This document shows positions 53,147-64,000 of a DNA stretch of 64,000 nucleotides, one piece after another. The stretch lies in assembly GCA_963457665.1 (NCBI GenBank), contig OY735215.1:43031825-43095824 (forward strand). Direction: 5' to 3'. The stretch comes from Thysanoteuthis rhombus. Its lineage: Eukaryota > Mollusca > Cephalopoda > Oegopsida > Thysanoteuthidae. Position 1 is the stretch's first letter, and every line of letters starts with the position of its first letter. The translations under genes were made by a program, and so were the position numbers. The notes beneath the pieces were generated by a model. The model was not told the DNA's origin and did no database searches. It worked only from the letters and a program-made list of their open reading frames with translations.

Positions 53147-54392
53147 TTGTTGGGGGAACTGCATCTTTTGGTCAGCCTGATAAAATATGCAAGTGACCGC
53201 AGATGCCTCCCTGTAATGGTCTTCATTCCTATCTGCTCATGATAATCAAAACTAAATTTAGATTTGCTTCGGCTCAACCGAGAAAATCCGTGATGACTTT
53301 TTAAATAGTTCTCTACGCAAACCATTAATCGCCATATCATCAACGTTCTCCGATGCCTTGGGAATAGTTGAATCTAAAGAAATTATCAACACACCAAATT
53401 GCAATAAAATGCAGAACGTCCCGTAATGAAGATATTAAAGATTCCCGCTACAAAGCACTGCGTGTGAGCTCAACCCAATCTTTCTCTACAAGATTGAAGC
53501 AACAAGAAATCTACGAAATTGAAAGGATATCATCACATTGTTCAACGCTTACATATTTCCAGTGTATTTATGTATTTGTTGATGTGCTGTCCAGCGTGAT
53601 AGTCGCCAGTCTTGTATTCTTCATAAATGACGTAGTACATACTATAATTAGCTTTGGGAGAGAATGTAGAATGATCATGAATGAAGAAAATATTAACGGA
53701 GGATGAATTCGTCGTATAGCACAGACTTGGAACATTTAGTAATGAGATGGAATAATTCATTAGGTTTACTTACTATAAGTAAAACCGAACCTTACTACGT
53801 TAACATTTGATACTAACTTAAGTTATTGGTTTGAAAAGAATAGTAACGATATAAGTAGTAGTAGTAGTAGTAGTGGCAATCTTTGTATTTCCAACCACTG
53901 ATGAAATTGACTATGGACGCACAAAATAAACCAAAACAAACGTTAGTAGGGACGGATTTGAATGCAATTGATTAGGCATTGAGTCTAATTATTTATTCAA
54001 TTCAATGAGAATTTTTTAATATCATTCACTTTTCTTCATCCATTTATATGATTATTTATTCTTTATCTCATTGATATTCATCAAGACAAAAGCCAAAAAT
54101 AAACTCATTTACATATTTCTTCAACTATTCCGTCAAAATACTTGCGTGTTACTTCTGAAAAATAAACTTCCTCTGTGCAAACTTCAATTGCAACAGCAAT
54201 TTTATTTATTCATAACGCTATTCTGTGCGCCCGTAGTCGATTGTGTTGATGGTTAGAATTCGCACGCACTGAAATCCAATAATTGCTGTAATGATTTCAA
54301 CACAATCCTATAAGCTAAGAGTGAACTAACGGAAAAGACCGTTCATGTTAATGTTCACAATATACCTGTGACGGGCAAAATAGGAGGAATAA
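53145..54392. other. Unassigned AT-rich sequence
   Basis: A short (AGT)n run lies at 53853-53873. The plus frame at 53368-53706 (112 codons) has no recognisable domain. Confidence 0.35.
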
Positions 54393-54447
54393 CACACACA
54401 CGCACACGCATATATATATACACAGACACACACACACACAGACATAG

Positions 54448-54480
<33 letters not shown>

Positions 54481-54499
54481 CATATATATATATATATAG
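54393..54499. repeat. CA/TA mosaic microsatellite
   Basis: Several CA runs broken by GACA and TATA, ending in TA. Confidence 0.95.
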
Positions 54500-54554
54500 T
54501 TGTTACTAAAGTATGCAGTCTACAGCATTATTTGTATCCCACAGTACAGTATGG

Positions 54555-54860
54555 CACAGTCTACCAAATGACCCAATCGGAAAGAGTAAACTATCAAGAT
54601 ACACACCTCAATAGAAGCCCCAGTGTGGAAAAAAGGGTGATCAATGAATAATCTACCTCTGTGGGTTTTTAAAGGATCACAAACAAGTCTGACACTAAAA
54701 ATACTAAAAATGTTTTTTCTAGACATAATGAGAAATACAGTTTCAATTTTTCAGCTTCCCAGTGTCATTGGTGTGTCATTTACACGAGACTGATACGTGG
54801 CGAGCCAACAAGATGGACAAACAGACCTATTTCGATATTGACAAAACTTATCTTAAAAAA
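54555..54860 (+). mobile_element. Interspersed repeat family A, copy 6
   Basis: Contains 'cctcaatagaagcc', 'aaagggtgatcaatgaataa' and 'tctacctctg', followed by diverged downstream sequence with 'gagccaacaagatgg'. The match is weaker than for copies 2-4. Confidence 0.5.
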
Positions 54861-55118
54861 CATTTTTTTGCAACTGTTTTTGTTGACGATTTATAAATCG
54901 AAATTGATGATTCTCCATTTCAGGCTGATACTATTGGAATCCCGATAAATATGATTTTTGTGTAATTACGGGCAGTTCTAATCGAGAAGTGAAATGAATT
55001 GCGATAAATCATAATGGTAGAAACAAATAGTTTTATTCAATATAAATGTACACACGCATCATATCTTGGAAATTAATTGGCATTTAAATATTCAGTTTGG
55101 ATCGCACCCAAGAGTACC

Positions 55119-55729
<611 letters not shown>

Positions 55730-55915
55730 ATGGATCCTCATTACTATCACATTAAGCATTTTGATATAAAAATGTCCGAAAAGAAAATGAAACACTTCCT
55801 TCAACAGAGTTCAGTAAAATCATTTAAGACCAATGAGCCTGTATCAAGCGCAAATGAAAAAAGCATTGAGATTAAATTGAATTCAACAAAAAAAAAAAGA
55901 GAAGTAAGAGACTAG
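55730..55915 (+). CDS. Short open frame, 61 codons, unidentified
   Basis: Lysine- and serine-rich product (KMSEKKMKHFLQQSSVKSF...) with an ordinary composition that no simple repeat explains. N-termini of this kind occur in some transposase-derived proteins, but nothing beyond composition supports that here. It stops 40 bases before a TATA-like sequence. Confidence 0.15.
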   Translation: MDPHYYHIKHFDIKMSEKKMKHFLQQSSVKSFKTNEPVSSANEKSIEIKLNSTKKKREVRD

Positions 55916-56311
55916 GCAAACGGGTCATTATGGAAATGACTCGCGCGGGAATATATAAACATTAGGCCACAGGAAAACTGCATATTCGTCCAAGAAAATC
56001 TTTATGCGAGATTATACGACTTGTTGACTCATGCGTATTGTAATGAAGGGAAAATAAATTGGAGAAAAGCCAGGGAGATTTGGATGAGGCTCCGGTAAAT
56101 ATTGATACGGTAATGACTCAGAAAATGATAGCAGTCAGAAAACGGAAGACACAAATCGTGTTTGATGAGTTGTTGAATGCATGTAAGTGAACGATTTTTT
56201 CTATTGAAATAGGAAAATACCGATGGAGGAAACATATTCGTCTTGAATTTCGCCGGGGGAAAGATCCATTTCATTTTTTTGACGTTGAAATTGAAATACA
56301 ATGCTGTTTTT
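55916..56311. other. Unassigned; GCGCGGGA followed by TATATAAA
   Basis: At 55943-55960 'gcgcggga' (an E2F-like site) is followed by 'atatataaac'. This would be a reasonable core promoter on the plus strand, but no gene follows. A minus-strand frame of 134 codons (56029-56433) crosses the region without a known domain. Confidence 0.2.
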
Positions 56312-56620
56312 TTACTGGGAATTGTGAGCATAGCTGCAATGAATTGATTCATTCGGGAGAATTCCCTCGTCTTTGAAGTCACTATGTTTTGGTCGCTGAA
56401 TTCTTGGCTTTCTTTTTCGGTCTTCAGTCCCAAGAGGGTGCATCGCTATGATTACGTTCGGGAGAGGTCCTGTGTTTTTGTTTAGTTTTTTGGGGCACAG
56501 TTCTTTCCAGCCACTGTAACTTTCAGCCTTGTTTTGGTGTGGAGTATAAAGACGAGGCTTTGCCACTATAATTCCGTGATTCATTCGTTCCAGTCTCCTC
56601 ATCATTGTTGTTCTGATCAT
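56312..56620 (-). CDS. Unidentified open frame, 102 codons
   Basis: Basic, Pro/Lys/Asn-rich product (for example LYTPHQNKAESYSGWKELCP). A related, diverged sequence lies at about 56690-56790 (the words 'gtgtaactt(c)aagcc' and 'gaagtata(c/a)gac' recur), so this may be one unit of an old duplication. No domain recognised. Confidence 0.2.
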   Translation of the reverse strand: MIRTTMMRRLERMNHGIIVAKPRLYTPHQNKAESYSGWKELCPKKLNKNTGPLPNVIIAMHPLGTEDRKRKPRIQRPKHSDFKDEGILPNESIHCSYAHNSQ

Positions 56621-58582
56621 GACATTTCAAAAACTGTTCTCTCTAGCCTTTTGTCTGTATAAGTATCTGAGTTACTTCCATAAATTGATTTGCCTCAACG
56701 AGTTTCCTTGTCTTTGTTATCTTTATCAGAACGTCCCAGCTGGTGTAACTTCAAGCCATATTCCAGATCGAAGTATACGACATCGCGTTGTTATAAGTAA
56801 AAATTGATTCATATGAACCATTTTTGTTATCTTTATTTTACTATTTCTATGTTCTGCACCTGTCAAGCATATTTCTGTATGAAGTTCTGAAACAATGAAT
56901 TGCCACTATTACACAGGACGTGTTTATCAGCAATTTGCATTAATTCTGGTACAAAATGTATGACATCCTTCTAACGTCACTCTATCCTTCGAGGGGCATC
57001 TTGATAAGATTGTTGATGGATACAAGAATGGTTGTGTGAATATTTGGGAAAATACTCTCTTCTACATCATCAAACCTGTCAAACTCAACAGAAATCTGAT
57101 GAACCTCTTTGCAGCCTTGATATTTGTTTTTAACACTTATATATTTTGATCATACTAGTCCGATATCTAGAATCTGGAAGGACGTCATTTCTTTCGAGAA
57201 AATTTATGGTGAAATTGATGGAATTGCTTTTTTTTTTATTCCTCCTAGTAATTCCATAATCCCAAAGGAAATGTCCGTCACTACTCCACCACGCCCAGGC
57301 GTAAAAAATTCTTCGCTGCTTAAGTCCAAAATGTGTTTTTTTTATTGATTACATACAAAATGGTTTGCCCTTATGGATCTGAACGAAAATGATTTGGATT
57401 TATGGAGGCAAATTTTTTTTTTTCAAAAACTTTAGTACCATTTTATATCAAAAGAGCAATCTTTTGATTTTGGAAGTTTTCATGTTTTGACAAAATTTAA
57501 TCATGCAAATGGGTTCCATCAGAAACATACAAATCACTCTCATTAAGCGACGTTGGAACAATTTCAATTTATTGATGAATTTCATATAAGATGTGTGCAG
57601 TATTTTGTGGATTCCATTAGATGTGGATTGGATATTTAAGAAAAAAACACATTAAAGGTCTTGATTCTTTCTTTACAGATTTATATAACTTTTTTCTAAT
57701 ATCAATCTTGGAGATTATTGACCAAATAAATATAGAACTCAATATTTTCACGAGAACATAAAATTATTTTGATGCAAGAATCTATATGAAGAAAAGGGTG
57801 ACTTTTTCCGCAGGTTTCTCTGTCCGTACTCAAATGTTATAGTTTTGAAACATTTCTAATTAATTTTTTCAAATTGTGGAAATCCTAAATCCCAAACTTT
57901 ATACAGCGTCAAGCTTTAAATGTAGATATTTTTATTGAAATCAATTTAAAAAGATGTTAAATCTCGAAAAAATAAAGAACGGTCCTTTGACATGCCGTTC
58001 AAGAAAATATTTTATTAGCAAATTCAACCTGCTTCGATCTTTTTTTTTTCATTTTCATTGCTGTATTTACTTTCCTTTTCAGACATTCAGTCATCAGGTC
58101 AACAAAACTATAGTTATTAAAGAACTTACAGTATATACATGTTAATATTCAATTTAGTGTCTATCCTGGATGAATTATCCAATAAAAATTACCAGTAAAT
58201 ATTTTCACGAATAATTATTTGTATAATATACATAAAACTAGCTTTGCTGCAGAGGCAAACTCCATTCCTATTTCTATTCTGGCAGAAGGTGATTACTGCA
58301 ATTTTTGTATCGTATATATTATGAATAAAAAGAAATTATAAAATATATTCATTGAAAAAATGTACTCATTTATTAGAATGAAATAAGCAGTGGGTTATTT
58401 TAACATTCATTTTAATAGATAAGTATAACATTTTTAGTTTGTCTCAGTCAATGAGAAAGCCGCCTACCGATCACTTTATCTGGATTTCAAATCACGGTAG
58501 GGAAATATTATTCACATACACGTTTTGTTTAACATGACGGGATTGATAACCGGTTTCATTGACGGGGTGGACAATTAGTAAA
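56621..58582. other. Unassigned AT-rich sequence
   Basis: About 2 kb with no convincing frame or named repeat, apart from the diverged match to 56500-56560 near 56720. Confidence 0.4.
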
Positions 58583-59520
58583 GATCATCATCATCATTAT
58601 CAATAGCAGCAGAAGAAGCCTTTTTGCGTCCACTGTTCGACTTGAACCTCCCTGAATATTCACCTGACATTTCTATCGTGAGAATCACAGGGCAAGTACT
58701 TTCTGGACTTGTCTAGTTCGTCATACCAGTCTTATTTTCTTATGGCCACAGTTTCGCATATGATCTCTCGGGATTATTCACATGGTGAGTCATGATGCCA
58801 AGCAGTTGTCAGATATCATTGCAACGTGACCAGCCCATTGCCATTTGATTTTCCGAATAGAATCCATTATCTCTATCACTCCTGCATCTTCTTTGATACA
58901 TTGTTTAATTAACTGCGTAATGTTCAGCACGTGCATGTTGCATGGATCTAAGTTTGAAGGTCCATGATTAGGTTCAATGTTTCAGCTCCGTAGGTGACTG
59001 CATTGCATGTCGGCCTTTCTTTTTTGGACTAATGGAATTTTCTTAACTTTGAAAGTTGAGCTTGCTCTACCGAAAGCTTGCCAGTCTGGACTGATTCTTG
59101 GCTTAATCTTTTTATTCTTTTGGGTAATTCGTGGAGATTAGTTCTCATAGGAAGATGCAGTGGTGTTCTTTCGTTCTGCATTTTGAATTCTGATCGTTGT
59201 GCTATTGTCCTCAATATGTATGTTGTACATAGCATGTCTTTCATAGAATTTCATTTGGATACCAACCTTCTCACTTTCTTCATTCAGTTCGTCTAGCATC
59301 GTGAAGGTTAAAAGCACGACGTCGTTAACAAAATTGGAGTTTCATTACGTATGATCACCGTCTTTTCTGATTTTTACATTTTAACAGTCTAGATTTCTGA
59401 AGATCATCTCCTGTTAGGTTCTGAAGAGTTTATGCGATCTGATATCTTCTTGTCATACCCCTTTTTCGAACTGAAAATCGCATGGCCATTTTCAATGTAC
59501 AGCTCTCAAAGAGATAAACA
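58583..59520 (-). pseudogene. RTE-type LINE, 3' half of reverse transcriptase to tail (decayed)
   Basis: The minus strand reads, with stops and frame changes, a relic of the GVRQGDTISPKLF motif (59440-59475), QEMIFRNLD, FVNDVVLL in place of the FADD catalytic motif (59313-59336; the first Asp is replaced by Asn), LDELNEESEKVGIQMK, DWQAFGRASSTFKVKKIPLV, then DSIRKIKWQWAGHVAMISDN and DHMRNCG, and ends in an (ATC/GAT)n tail at 58583-58600. Order and spacing are those of an RTE reverse transcriptase from the palm to the C-terminus. It ends abruptly at about 59520, where inverted sequence of a LINE begins. Confidence 0.88.
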
Positions 59521-60810
59521 ACTTCTACAGTAACTTGAACTCCCAACTCCAAGATACCAAAAAATGCTTAAAAATTGTTATGGGGAGATTTCAACGCTCA
59601 GGTACGACATTTTGATGGAAGTTGCGTTGGCATATTTCGATACGTAATACATAACGAAAGAGATAAAGATCTTGTAAATTTTGCAACAGCACACGGGTTC
59701 AAAATCATTGACAACTTCTTAAAAGCCAATGGAAAATGAATGCAAAAGAGTGCCAACCACGAAATCAAAAACGAAATCGACTACATTCTAGCAAAGAGGA
59801 ATGACTGAGGATCAAAGAATCAATTATATCCATGTCCTAAATCAAGTCAATGTAATAAGCGGTCACAGAATGCTGAAATATCAATTAGGACCAAGAGAGA
59901 ACACAGAAAACTATCCACACTAAACTGCAACCTCTTGACGTACGGAAAGAGATCACTCGTCCTTTCAAGCTGGGACTGAAAAACAGATATGAACTTCTCA
60001 CCAAAACAGAAAGAGACATACACGAGCCCAACAACAACATAACATCTTTACTAGAAGCCAACATGTTTAAACCAAAGAGCAAACAAACCATCATTGATTA
60101 ACCGAGGAAAACGAAACTGTCCAGAAGAGACGAATAAAGAAAAAAAGATACACGAAAGCTTTCATTGAAAGCAGTCTCGAAATAGGTAGTGGCTTCAAAT
60201 CTGTTAAAAAGAATCTCAGTCTAGAAAGAAGATAAATGACTAGTGTGCTCAAATAAAACAGAGACCTTACAACGGATGGGGACCGAATTGTCGAACAAGC
60301 CAAGGAAATTTAAGAAAAAACAACTCTTTTCCTTAAAACTACGGACAAGCCATCAAACAAAGAAACTGAAGACCCTCAGGACAAGATACCATCACCATAA
60401 ATCTACGTAGAAAATCTGGCGAAGATATCACTAGGAAACTAGGAATTCTATAAAAACTACTTACAGGAGATTTGAAAACTTGAATCATAATATTGTTTTA
60501 TAAAAAAAGGAAACCAAGAGATCTCAACAGCTATAGGTCAATTTGCTTACTAAACTGCATTTATAAACTTTTTGCTGCTTTGATCACTGAGAAAATCATC
60601 AAAACACTCGAGGAAATCTAAACTTAAGAACAAACTCACTTCAGGAGAACCAACTCGACAACTGATCACATACATTCAGTGAATCAAGAAAAAAACAAAC
60701 AAAAAAAAAGCGGCAGAATATAAAATGTCATCCGCTGTTGTGTTTGTTGACTTCAAAATGGCATTCGATGTAGTAGAAAACCTCTGGGTCATTGTATAAT
60801 TGTGCAAGAA
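59521..60810 (+). pseudogene. RTE-type LINE, endonuclease to first RT motif, inverted (decayed)
   Basis: The plus strand starts inside the apurinic endonuclease domain: WGDFNAQV (59581-59604), IHNERDKDLVNFATAHGFKI, NEIDYILAKRND (about 59770-59806). It continues through a lysine-rich linker (FIESSLEIGSGFKSVKKN), then RDLNSYRSICLLNCIYKLFA (about 60517-60576), TTDHIHSVN, and VVFVDFKMAFDVVENLW (about 60736-60790), the palm motif with its first catalytic Asp position. Stops interrupt all of these. It breaks off about 20 residues after AFDVVE at a (CTAT)n tract. The N-terminal half of the endonuclease is missing. Confidence 0.88.
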
Positions 60811-60818
60811 GACGTATA

Positions 60819-60820
60819 CG

Positions 60821-60860
<40 letters not shown>

Positions 60861-60886
60861 ACATATATATATATGTATATATATAT
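60819..60886. repeat. (CTAT)n and TA microsatellite
   Basis: About ten CTAT units then a TA run, lying exactly at the outer end of the inverted LINE segment. Confidence 0.95.
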
Positions 60887-62764
60887 TAGAATATTGATGA
60901 GTGTACTCCTGTAAATTAGGGTAAGGTTGTTGTTGTTGTTGTTGTTATTGTCACGAGGAAAGCAAATATATTAAGGGATAGCATTTTCTCCACTGAAGCT
61001 GTGAGATGACTGCTGCTCACATATGTATAAGGAAATGTGCGGATAGAAAGCATAAGGCCACTTGAATGGGGTCATCTGAATATGGGGACATTATGCGTTT
61101 CAAATGTATAAGCGTGTGTAGGAATTCATGTGTGCGTGAGTTTGTGTTCCAATCCTAACCGCTAAGGAAAGAGTTTAAATTGTTTGACCTAAGGAGGTTA
61201 AAGGTTGACTTTTCATAAGATACCTGATCGTATTCATAGACTCATCACACCGATATAGTTGGAATCTCACAGGTCAGTAAATCCCGGAAAGGATATTGTA
61301 ATTATTTCTGACATTGCGTGTAGTCCAGCTGCCCTTTATGGGCTGGAGTGAAGGCACATAATGAGTAACGTAAGGCTAAAATATATTCGTATGCGTATAC
61401 CTTTGCCAAGACGTTAAACAATAAGCGTGTGTGCTGGTTCACTGATGCGTGTCTATCAACAAAATGTGTGCAAAGTGTGCGGCAAGGATGTATGTGTTCT
61501 GATATCGAATATATACTGTTTGGATATGTGTACGTGGGAATCGACGCGCGTGAGATAAAATCATGAGCAGGAGGTTTTTGGTTAGTTCCCTGTCCGCCTA
61601 AGTTGACACGGAACCGTCCCCTGTTCGCTGGTAGATAAGATGACCGATATTTGAATTTCGCTCAGTCGTTTGTTTTACATGCAAAATGAAAACTGAGTTG
61701 CATTTTTGCACTGCAGGCCATTACTCAGCGTCTGTCCCTGGATAACTGATCGATTCCCAGAGCATATTGAGGAGAAAGAAATACCATAAAAGTTTAAGGG
61801 ATATTTCTTAAACCAACTTAGTATAGAAACTTGTTTCATTTTAAAATTATGCTCTGTTCCAGTGACATTATTTGAAAGAGGAACGGACTTTTCATCCGAG
61901 TAAGCATCGGCACCTATGGTCTTATTGAATGCAACTACATCGACCTACCACATTACTTTACACATATATTTAAGAATGAAGAAACAACCAGTGTATCCTC
62001 ATATTCTGTAAACCTGCGTGCTAGTCACGGGGAATCATAGAAGAGAGAGACCCTTCTCATACAAAAATATTCACAATTAAAACACCGATGAAAAAAATTC
62101 CATAAGAAAAAATGGGCTAATTCCTAAGTGAGAAAAAGGTCGGAAACTGACTTATCCATAGAAGTGAAAGAAATTAGTTTAAAATCAATATAGACAGGAA
62201 GAAAACTATTTCATAACACCACACGGGTATTGGAGTAAACGGAACAGTTCTTCCTTTCAAAAGAATAATAAACTTTAACTATTTGTTAAAGAGTATGTTC
62301 ATTTTCAAAGCGCCCTCTATATGGGTGCAAAAGAAAACATTTATTATGGCCTTATATACAGCGATTCCTTGTATAGAGCAGTTCAGATAAGTGTGGTTTT
62401 TGATGTAATACGATTAAAGTATCCCTGTAAAGAATAACTTTGAGAAATAACAGAGAATAAAACAGAAAAAACACGTTTACTATAATAAAAACGGTGCACT
62501 TTTGAACAGTACATATTTCTTTTCAATTAATTAATGCGTAGCACATGAAATATATCTATAATTAGATGCAGAGGGAAATATTTCCCAAGGAAGGGCAAAG
62601 AAGGTATCGGCTGAAACGATCCGTTAAAAACAATAAAGATGAAGATAAACGACCGAAAAATCTTTTGGAATAATAAGAACACTTTACAAGGACAATAAAG
62701 GAAACATGAAGAAAACATCCGTTGGAATGTTATGAAGAAAACAACAAAAAACAACTTGAAGGAA
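60887..62764. other. Unassigned sequence
   Basis: A (TGT)n run lies near 60929-60950. It is slightly GC-richer at 61320-61640. The minus frame 62527-62832 is a hydrophobic artefact of purine-rich DNA. No gene. Confidence 0.4.
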
Positions 62765-63160
62765 ACAGCGATTAAAATGCCGTATATGCCAGTAAAAAAA
62801 AGGGTGATCAATGAACTAGTAACTTCTCGCACTTTTTGTTAGGCTGAGATTACTAAAAAAGATCTGAATTGAAGAAAAAAAAAAGAAGTGTGAATCCTCC
62901 CAGACGCAAACTCAGGGACAAATTTAGCATGAACTTACATTGCAGATTGAGGTCACACCTAAAAACATATTTGGAGGATTTTCAAGTAAAAAATACTCTG
63001 TTGTTTACATAATAAGAAGTGAATATCTTGATTTTCTGACATTCAGCTTCCACAAATGCAGAGCAAGCCAGTCAGCCAGTCAACCAGCTGAACCTATTTA
63101 AAATCTGAAGACGACTATGATGATTGTTTTTGAGACAGTTTTGGTCCCTGACATTCACTA
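62765..63160 (+). mobile_element. Interspersed repeat family A, copy 7
   Basis: Contains 'agggtgatcaatgaactagt', 'aacttctcgcac', 'aatttagcatgaacttacat', 'cacctaaaaacatatttgga', 'agccagtcagccagtcaacc' and 'cagctgaacc' in family order. The first 100 bases of the family are weak here. Confidence 0.7.
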
Positions 63161-64000
63161 GTATTATGACTAGTAGCGTCTACCAGGCTCCATATAGGCA
63201 GGCTGGGAGCCTGGATTGTTAGCAGTGACAGGTACTACTCGAAATTTATCTTATAGCCCAGCATAAACGGTTCGTGGAAGGAAGCAATCACTTTTTTAAA
63301 AAATCTCTATGAACTGGTTTTATACGATATATAATAAGTTAAATTTCTCAATGTAGGGGTTGGGAAATCGTTTTTTTTTTTTTTATTATCTCTGAAAAAA
63401 AAAATGTACCCGTTCTTGCACTTATTATGAAATAACCGAATGCTGTTCTCTGTTTTTTTCAAAAATATATTTGTTTCTTTTAAGTTTTAGTATTATTTTT
63501 TAAAGATATTCTATCGCGTGATAAACGCCCTAAAACTCATTATAGATTATAAATAGGTTTTAATTTTTGGTGATAGTTTTGGTATTTATCTGTTTTTATG
63601 TTTACTAACTGTTTGATTACGGCTGAAGACAAATTATCTACAGTCTAAGAGGCAATTTATTCTATAATTGTGAGTGTAGGTTTGCACGAATTTCTGTCTC
63701 ATCAAAATGGAATTTTTTAAGAATTATCGCATCCAAAATGGTCGCAAATGAAAATAGTTTGATAAGCCCTCGATTGATGCCCCGCATGCAAGGTTACCTG
63801 GTTTGGAATTTCTTATGGGTGTTTTTGTTTTAGTTTTTTTTCTTTTTAGAAGAAACGATGGCTTTCTCACACCAGTAAATGCTTTGCTTGGGAAAGAGCG
63901 AGAAAGGTTTTGGTTTGGGAGACGGTGGGAATTGATTGAATAGTGTAGAAATGAAGTCAGAATTCAGAAAAAATTGAGAAGACAACCTACAACAAAGAAA
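63161..64000. other. Unassigned AT-rich sequence
   Basis: Poly-T/poly-A runs near 63371-63404, otherwise nothing recognised to the end of the window. Confidence 0.4.

Noticed and set aside
58583..60886. A matching target site duplication around the inverted LINE
   Set aside because: 'aattag' occurs near both ends (about 58573 and 60915), but six bases in AT-rich DNA at unequal distances are not evidence.
62527..62832. A 101-codon hydrophobic, membrane-protein-like minus-strand frame
   Set aside because: Phe/Leu/Ile-rich translation of a purine-rich strand. It overlaps the start of family A copy 7.

Overview
This 64 kb window is AT-rich, non-coding DNA from a eukaryote, and I could not identify one intact protein gene, rRNA or tRNA. 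It looks like an intergenic or deep intronic stretch of a large, repeat-laden animal genome. Long pure (TA)n tracts joined to (CA)n, (GT)n and (CT)n runs recur every 1-3 kb, and there are decayed RTE-type non-LTR retrotransposons ending in (TGA)n tails. Several unnamed interspersed repeat families recur within the window. A mollusc, perhaps a coleoid cephalopod such as an octopus, is my best guess. That assignment is inference from repeat style only.

Layout. 0-13 kb: a (TA)n hairpin, simple repeats, a pyrimidine-rich block, and a Penelope-like fragment whose end carries a hammerhead-ribozyme-like core (about 7.8 kb). 13-22 kb: two diverged copies of one repeat (14.2 and 16.9 kb), two RTE 3' ends (18.8 and 19.4 kb; the second has a clear 12-bp target site duplication), and a decayed tandem duplication (19.9-21.3 kb). 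22-34 kb: long TA/CA tracts, an unexplained open frame at 23.2-23.6 kb, RTE 3' ends at 25.7 and 33.0 kb, and a 0.9-kb purine tract (30.3-31.2 kb). 34-48 kb: repeat families, a 1.2-kb purine tract with 31 uninterrupted GAA units (37.2-38.4 kb), and a complex TA/TG block with a 253-bp internal duplication (46.9-47.6 kb). 48-64 kb: more TA/CA tracts, and at 58.6-60.8 kb the largest mobile-element remnant. Its 3' half lies on the minus strand and joins an inverted 5' portion on the plus strand, as expected for a twin-primed (5'-inverted) insertion.

Family names used here are mine: A (about 450 bp, seven copies), B (two copies beside CA/TA tracts), C (two copies 2.6 kb apart), D (a decayed tandem pair), E (four copies, most starting right after a simple repeat), G (three copies, one interrupted by an RTE fragment), H (two copies about 31 kb apart). 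I found them by reading recurring word order by eye; no alignment was run, so boundaries are approximate. Many of the longer open frames are by-products of TA, CA, CT or purine repeats and are not genes. Four or five other open frames or GC-richer islands are flagged as unidentified.
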